Notes under the pieces: model-generated
What the model was told of the DNA's origin: nothing
Seen by the model: the letters and a program-made list of their open reading frames with translations, nothing else
Database searches by the model: none
Part shown: positions 6,411 through 9,108 of the stretch, one piece after another
How positions within the stretch are numbered: the stretch's first letter is position 1
Layout of the letters: the number at the start of each line of letters is the position of its first letter
Assembly (NCBI GenBank): GCA_964519835.1
Contig: CAZFLD010000121.1
Coordinates: forward strand, 1-9,108
Direction: 5' to 3'
From: CAZFLD01 sp964519835
GTDB lineage: Bacteria > Spirochaetota > Spirochaetia > DSM-27196 > CAZFLD01
Length of the DNA stretch: 9,108 nt
Position numbers and translations under genes: made by a program

Positions 6411-7600
6411 GTCCGTGTGGCCACCCGCTCAAAAAACGCCAATCGTTTTCCTTCCGTCGTCTTGCTATCTATGGCTGCCAGGTCACTCCTGTCTACCACA
6501 ACTCCCCTCGATTTCTTCACAAAGGCAACAAAGGCCTCTTCCTGCTGTCGGTCGCCGGCCGCAAGCCTCTTGCCGTCGAGCTCCAAAAGCCACGGGCGCT
6601 TTTGGTGTCGCCGCGGCGCCGCGTTGCTGCGGAAGCCGTTTCCCTCGCCGTCGTCGCGTAGCCCGACACCGTTACCTGGGTTGACTTGGATCGGCTCGTC
6701 GTTGTGGTCGTTTTTAAACGCCGTGTCGCGGAAGCCGATGACCGTGGGAAAACCACGGGCCAAATACTCCCGCACTTTCAAAGGACACGCTTCTTCCATG
6801 TTGTTTCGAAACAGCGCCAGGCTGCCTACGCACACATCACAACCGTCCATAATCGGCAGGTACTTCTCCACCGGCAGCTTGCCGTAGAAGCGGACGTTGC
6901 CTTTGGACGTGCCTTCCGGTCCCACCAGATGATAGTCAAACTCCGGGGTCCGAGCGGCAAGGCGCAAGAGCACGTCCACGCCGTGCCATGGCATGCCGGG
7001 AGAACCCAGGAAAAAGAGGCTCGGGCGTGACGCCGGAACCGCCGGCCGCAGTCGCCGCTCGTTGTGAGCCGACAGGTCGATGCCGTTGGGCACCACCGCA
7101 ATACAACGGCGCCACCCCCCCCGCGGAAGTCGCTGCGCGATCTCGTGGGTCACGGTTACAACTCCCGCCGAGCGGCGCACGGCAATGGGCGAAAGTAGCG
7201 CCGCCTCGATGAGCCTGGCCAGGTTGCCGAGAGTCGGACGGCTCCGAAACACCTGCGCGCGCTCCGCGCGTTCGTCCGTGTTTACCTCCCGAACGACGGG
7301 CATCAGGCGACCAATCCGGTGAAGGGTTTGATGGTGCAGCCCTGTTCGAGTGTAGACAATATCCGGTTGTATCAAACGGATGTATCGCGCCAATCGGCGT
7401 CGCAACACAAACCTGTCTCGGACCACACCGTTTGGCTCAAAACGCGTGATCGGTGGGTCGCAAGCGACGTATGTGCGGGAGACGGCACAGAGGAAAACCT
7501 GATGACCATGCCGTTGCCACGCCTTTTGCTGGCCCAGGATCTTCCGCGTAACGCCGTCCGCCTCACCAAGCTCCCAATGCACAAAGTAAAGGATCCGCAA
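6407..7600 (-). CDS. Glycosyltransferase family 4 (GT-B fold), TTG start
   Basis: This 397-residue protein should transfer a sugar from a nucleotide donor to a lipid-linked glycan at the cytoplasmic face of the inner membrane. The start is TTG, placed directly after the epimerase TAG, with AGGGG (7606-7610) 5 nt upstream. It is preferred because it gives the canonical first strand M-R-I-L-Y-F-V-H, and no in-frame ATG occurs nearby. The N-terminal acceptor domain covers about 1-165. VVPNGIDL (169-176) is the usual inter-domain hallmark. The C-terminal donor domain has SLFFLGSPG (194-202), YHLVGPEG (223-230), YGKLPVEKY (239-247) and the E-x7-E motif E270/E278 in EEACPLKVREYLARG. The end (370-392, DRSDLAAID to KRLAFFERV) resembles the closing helices of related GT4 enzymes. 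Oddities are a G8 run at codons 160-162 and a polar Gly/Asn/Asp/Arg-rich stretch at about 300-335 just after R-D-T-A-F-K, where relatives, as I remember them, are shorter. Donor and acceptor cannot be told from sequence. The stop overlaps the next start as ATGA. Confidence 0.88.
   Translation of the reverse strand: MRILYFVHWELGEADGVTRKILGQQKAWQRHGHQVFLCAVSRTYVACDPPITRFEPNGVVRDRFVLRRRLARYIRLIQPDIVYTRTGLHHQTLHRIGRLMPVVREVNTDERAERAQVFRSRPTLGNLARLIEAALLSPIAVRRSAGVVTVTHEIAQRLPRGGWRRCIAVVPNGIDLSAHNERRLRPAVPASRPSLFFLGSPGMPWHGVDVLLRLAARTPEFDYHLVGPEGTSKGNVRFYGKLPVEKYLPIMDGCDVCVGSLALFRNNMEEACPLKVREYLARGFPTVIGFRDTAFKNDHNDEPIQVNPGNGVGLRDDGEGNGFRSNAAPRRHQKRPWLLELDGKRLAAGDRQQEEAFVAFVKKSRGVVVDRSDLAAIDSKTTEGKRLAFFERVATRT
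7115..7122 (-). repeat. G8 homopolymer tract inside glycosyltransferase
   Basis: Eight consecutive G on the coding strand (C8 on the plus strand) fall in codons 160-162 (R-G-G) of the GT4 gene, between the acceptor-domain end and the V-V-P-N-G-I-D hallmark. The protein reads well in frame on both sides, so the sequenced length is the ON state. Loss of one G would move translation into a frame that stays open to about 6826 with unrelated residues; gain of one G meets a stop within roughly 60 codons. Runs of this kind drive phase variation in surface-glycan genes of several bacteria. Whether this one varies is inference, since eight is a borderline length. Confidence 0.55.
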
Positions 7601-8704
7601 CTAGGCCCCTGCGTCCGCCAGTAGTTGTGAGGCTATGAGGGAACCGGTGTTTCCATCGCCGTAGAAGGGGCTCCAACCATCAGGTGTGCCAATCGCGCGC
7701 AGGGCCGTGGCGATTCGCTCGCGGTCGGCCCCTACCAGTGTGTTCCAGCCCGCATCGACCGTCTCCGTCCACTCCGTCTCGTCGCGGAGGGTGATGCAGG
7801 GCTTGTAAAAGAAGTAGGCTTCTTTTTGCACGCCTCCGGAATCCGTCACCACAAATGAACATGCGTCCTCGGCGGCAATCATCTCGAGGTAGCCGATGGG
7901 CTCGATAACACGAATGTGATCGGCAAGCCGGATATCGTACTGGGCGATCTTTTTACGCGTGCGCGGGTGCGCGGGAAACACACACGGCACGTCGTTGAAC
8001 TCGTTCAAGGCGTCGAAAATGGACCGCAGGCGTTCCTCGGTGTCGGTATTCTCGGCCCGATGCAGCGTGAGCAAGTAGAACGGCGTCGGCCACTCTTCGG
8101 CTACCGCGGCAATTCTCTCTGCCTCGACCCGCCGGTAGTACTTGGAGGCGTCAAACATAACGTCACCGACCACGGACACGCCGCTGGTCACTCCCTCCCG
8201 CTCGAGGTTTTGCCGAGCGGTGTCGGTTGGACAAAAAAGCCACCGCGAAATCCTATCCACCAGCACGCGGTTTTGCTCCTCGGGCATTGCCATGGCAAAG
8301 CTGCGGAGGCCCGCTTCCACATGAGCCACGGGAACCAGGAGCTTGGACGCGGCCAGACCACCTGCCAACGTTGAGTTGGTGTCTCCGTAGACCAGCACAA
8401 CGTCAGGCTTCTGTTCCAGCAAGACCTTCTCGATGCCCGCAAGCATTCGACCGGTCGTTTCGCCGTGGCTGCCGGATCCAATGGCCAGATTCGCATCGGG
8501 CTCGGGGATTCGAAGCTCTTCGAAAAAAAGCCTCGACATGTTGTGATCGTAGTGTTGCCCCGTATGGAGCAGAAACTCATCGACTCGGTCGGCGAACTCG
8601 GAGCGAAAGAGGCGGCTAAGCACGGCGGCCTTGATAAACTGCGGTCGGGCACCCACCACAGTCACGACACGAAGCTGCGAGGAGCGTCTGGATTCCACCG
8701 CCAT
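7601..8704 (-). CDS. wecB: Non-hydrolysing UDP-N-acetylglucosamine 2-epimerase (WecB/WbpI type)
   Basis: This complete 367-residue protein is the usual size for the family. It inverts C2 of a UDP-N-acetyl-glucosamine-type sugar in the cytoplasm, giving the manno form. Family blocks appear in order: VVGARPQFIKAA (17-27, nucleotide loop), LLHTGQHYDHNMS (45-57), VYGDTNSTLAGG (105-116), HVEAGLRSF (128-136), MPEEQNR (140-146), LHRAENTD (214-221), AHPRT (245-249), VVTDSGGVQKEA (285-296) and TLRDETEW (305-312). Residues matching the catalytic/active-site set known in E. coli WecB are D108, E130, E142 and H215, so the enzyme looks active. The G-A-R-P-Q-F-I-K opening is closer to the WbpI-like branch than to E. 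coli WecB (G-T-R-P-E), so the substrate may be UDP-GlcNAc or an already oxidised and aminated UDP-sugar. The ATG is 3 nt after the dehydrogenase stop with only a weak Shine-Dalgarno sequence, which suggests translational coupling. Its stop directly touches the next gene's TTG start. The symbol names the family, not a proven substrate. Confidence 0.95.
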   Translation of the reverse strand: MAVESRRSSQLRVVTVVGARPQFIKAAVLSRLFRSEFADRVDEFLLHTGQHYDHNMSRLFFEELRIPEPDANLAIGSGSHGETTGRMLAGIEKVLLEQKPDVVLVYGDTNSTLAGGLAASKLLVPVAHVEAGLRSFAMAMPEEQNRVLVDRISRWLFCPTDTARQNLEREGVTSGVSVVGDVMFDASKYYRRVEAERIAAVAEEWPTPFYLLTLHRAENTDTEERLRSIFDALNEFNDVPCVFPAHPRTRKKIAQYDIRLADHIRVIEPIGYLEMIAAEDACSFVVTDSGGVQKEAYFFYKPCITLRDETEWTETVDAGWNTLVGADRERIATALRAIGTPDGWSPFYGDGNTGSLIASQLLADAGA

Positions 8705-8707
8705 GGG

Positions 8708-9108
8708 CTACAGCCTGTACACCTTCTCTGAGCTTCGCCCCACGGCGTTCTGCAGATCTACGACAAGGCGCGCCTTTTTTTCCACGAGCTCAAAATCGAT
8801 TGCGTTGTGCTTTGTTGTGATAACCACACAGTCCGCGCCCGCGATCGAAGCGTCCGTGAGTGGCACGGCCGTGAACCGCCGCGCTTCGGGGGTGGATACG
8901 GCGTCGATGTGTGGGTCGTGATACTCAACCACGGCGCCTTTTTTTGCGGCTTCATCCATGATCTTTAATGCCGGCGACTCGCGGGCATCGTCTACGTTGG
9001 GCTTGAACGCCACCCCAAGAAACAGTAGCCGTGATCCGTTGACCGGCTTTTTGCGGCGATTGAGCGCTGATGTGATCTTGATCATCATCCTGTGGGGCAT
9101 AAGTGTGT
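8708..9108 (-). CDS. UDP-sugar (UDP-HexNAc type) 6-dehydrogenase, C-terminal part
   Basis: This is the last ~132 residues of an NAD-dependent nucleotide-sugar dehydrogenase; the 5' part lies beyond the right edge. Such enzymes oxidise C6 of UDP-GlcNAc, UDP-ManNAc or UDP-Glc in the cytoplasm to give uronic acid donors. The visible frame opens in the linker helix (T-L-M-P-H-R), then has the C-terminal UDP-binding domain: LLFLGVAFKPNVDDARESPA, then VVEYHDPHID, then DCVVITTKHNAIDF and LVVDLQNAVG. The A-(F/Y)-K-x-(N/D)-(V/I)-D-D-x-R-E-S-P block is characteristic of the UDP-HexNAc branch (WbpA, WecC) rather than plain UDP-glucose dehydrogenase. The M-P-H linker resembles WbpA-like enzymes more than WecC, from memory. 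The NAD-binding Rossmann domain and catalytic cysteine are not in the window. The internal ATG at 9100 is not the start, because the frame stays open upstream. Its stop (TAG) is 3 nt before the epimerase ATG, so the two are co-translated steps of one precursor pathway. The family is sure; the exact substrate is not. Confidence 0.9.
   Translation of the reverse strand, partial: TLMPHRMMIKITSALNRRKKPVNGSRLLFLGVAFKPNVDDARESPALKIMDEAAKKGAVVEYHDPHIDAVSTPEARRFTAVPLTDASIAGADCVVITTKHNAIDFELVEKKARLVVDLQNAVGRSSEKVYRL

Larger units (their letters stand above)
1..9108 (-). other. Single polycistronic surface-polysaccharide plus ABC-transporter operon
   Basis: All nine genes run in one direction. Junctions from 5' to 3' are: 3-nt gap (TAG ccc ATG, 8705-8707), direct abutment (TAG then TTG, 7601/7600), 4-nt ATGA overlap (6407-6410), 10-nt overlap into a GTG start (5181-5190), 2-nt gap (4013-4014), 1-nt TGATG overlap (3146), 8-nt overlap (1662-1669) and 8-nt overlap (395-402). 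There is no room for an internal intergenic promoter or terminator, and I saw no attachment site, repeat boundary or mobile-element remnant. Promoters inside coding sequence cannot be excluded by eye. Confidence 0.8.

Noticed and set aside
6154..6684. Plus-strand open frame of 176 codons across the polymerase/glycosyltransferase junction
   Set aside because: Arg/Ser/Pro-rich shadow sequence with no domain; both minus-strand genes below it are well supported.
6407..6703. Frameshift in the C-terminal part of the first GT4 gene
   Set aside because: The other two minus frames give no family-like sequence, and the last ~30 residues in the annotated frame match the usual GT4 ending; treated as a possible insertion instead.
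7916..8374. Plus-strand open frame of 152 codons
   Set aside because: It is a shadow of the strongly conserved epimerase gene.
8775..8945. Two A7 runs in the dehydrogenase coding strand (8775-8781 and 8939-8945), one reading as A-AAA-AAG, a possible slippery site
   Set aside because: No stem-loop or internal Shine-Dalgarno signal was evident, and a frameshift here would only damage a well conserved C-terminal domain.

Overview
The window is one continuous stretch of coding sequence on the minus strand. It is read right to left and holds nine genes, the first and last cut by the window edges. I see no gene on the plus strand, no RNA gene, no insertion sequence, no CRISPR array, and no intergenic gap longer than 3 nt. 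Neighbouring genes overlap by 1 to 10 nt, abut, or are 2 to 3 nt apart, so they almost certainly form one polycistronic transcript whose promoter lies beyond position 9108 and whose end lies before position 1.

Region 1 (9108 to 7601) makes a nucleotide sugar. It holds the C-terminal third of a UDP-sugar 6-dehydrogenase of the UDP-HexNAc type, followed by a complete non-hydrolysing UDP-N-acetylglucosamine 2-epimerase family enzyme (WecB/WbpI type). Together they suggest a mannosaminuronic-acid-type precursor. Region 2 (7600 to 4015) builds the glycan: a GT4 glycosyltransferase with a TTG start, a multi-spanning membrane protein that looks like a Wzy-type O-antigen/exopolysaccharide polymerase, and a second GT4 glycosyltransferase with a GTG start. 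Region 3 (4012 to 3146) is a short Wzz-like polysaccharide co-polymerase without a tyrosine-kinase domain. Region 4 (3146 to 1) is an ABC transporter of the MacB/LolCDE/FtsX superfamily: two different FtsX-type permeases and the N-terminal part of a LolD/MacB-like ATPase. It is translationally coupled to the Wzz gene.

Regions 1 to 3 therefore look like part of a Wzx/Wzy-type surface polysaccharide (O-antigen, capsule or exopolysaccharide) locus. A flippase, an initiating sugar-phosphate transferase and an outer-membrane exporter are not in the window and would have to lie outside it. The unusual point is the FtsX-type ABC module fused into this operon. FtsX-type permeases are not the usual polysaccharide exporters (those are ABC-2 Wzm/Wzt systems), so the module may couple glycan assembly to export or anchoring of a lipoprotein or envelope protein, or to cell-wall remodelling.

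Organism: a fairly GC-rich, diderm-type bacterium. The paired FtsX permeases and the D-I-D-A-L-F-like acidic linker made me think of a free-living spirochaete. That is a weak guess from style, not evidence; a gammaproteobacterium or another diderm is possible.

Curiosities: a G8 homopolymer inside the first glycosyltransferase (possible phase-variation site), a polar extra segment near the C-terminus of the same protein, a duplicated D-(V/I)-D-x-L-F motif in the acidic loop of the first FtsX permease, and two consecutive 8-nt gene overlaps in the ABC module.
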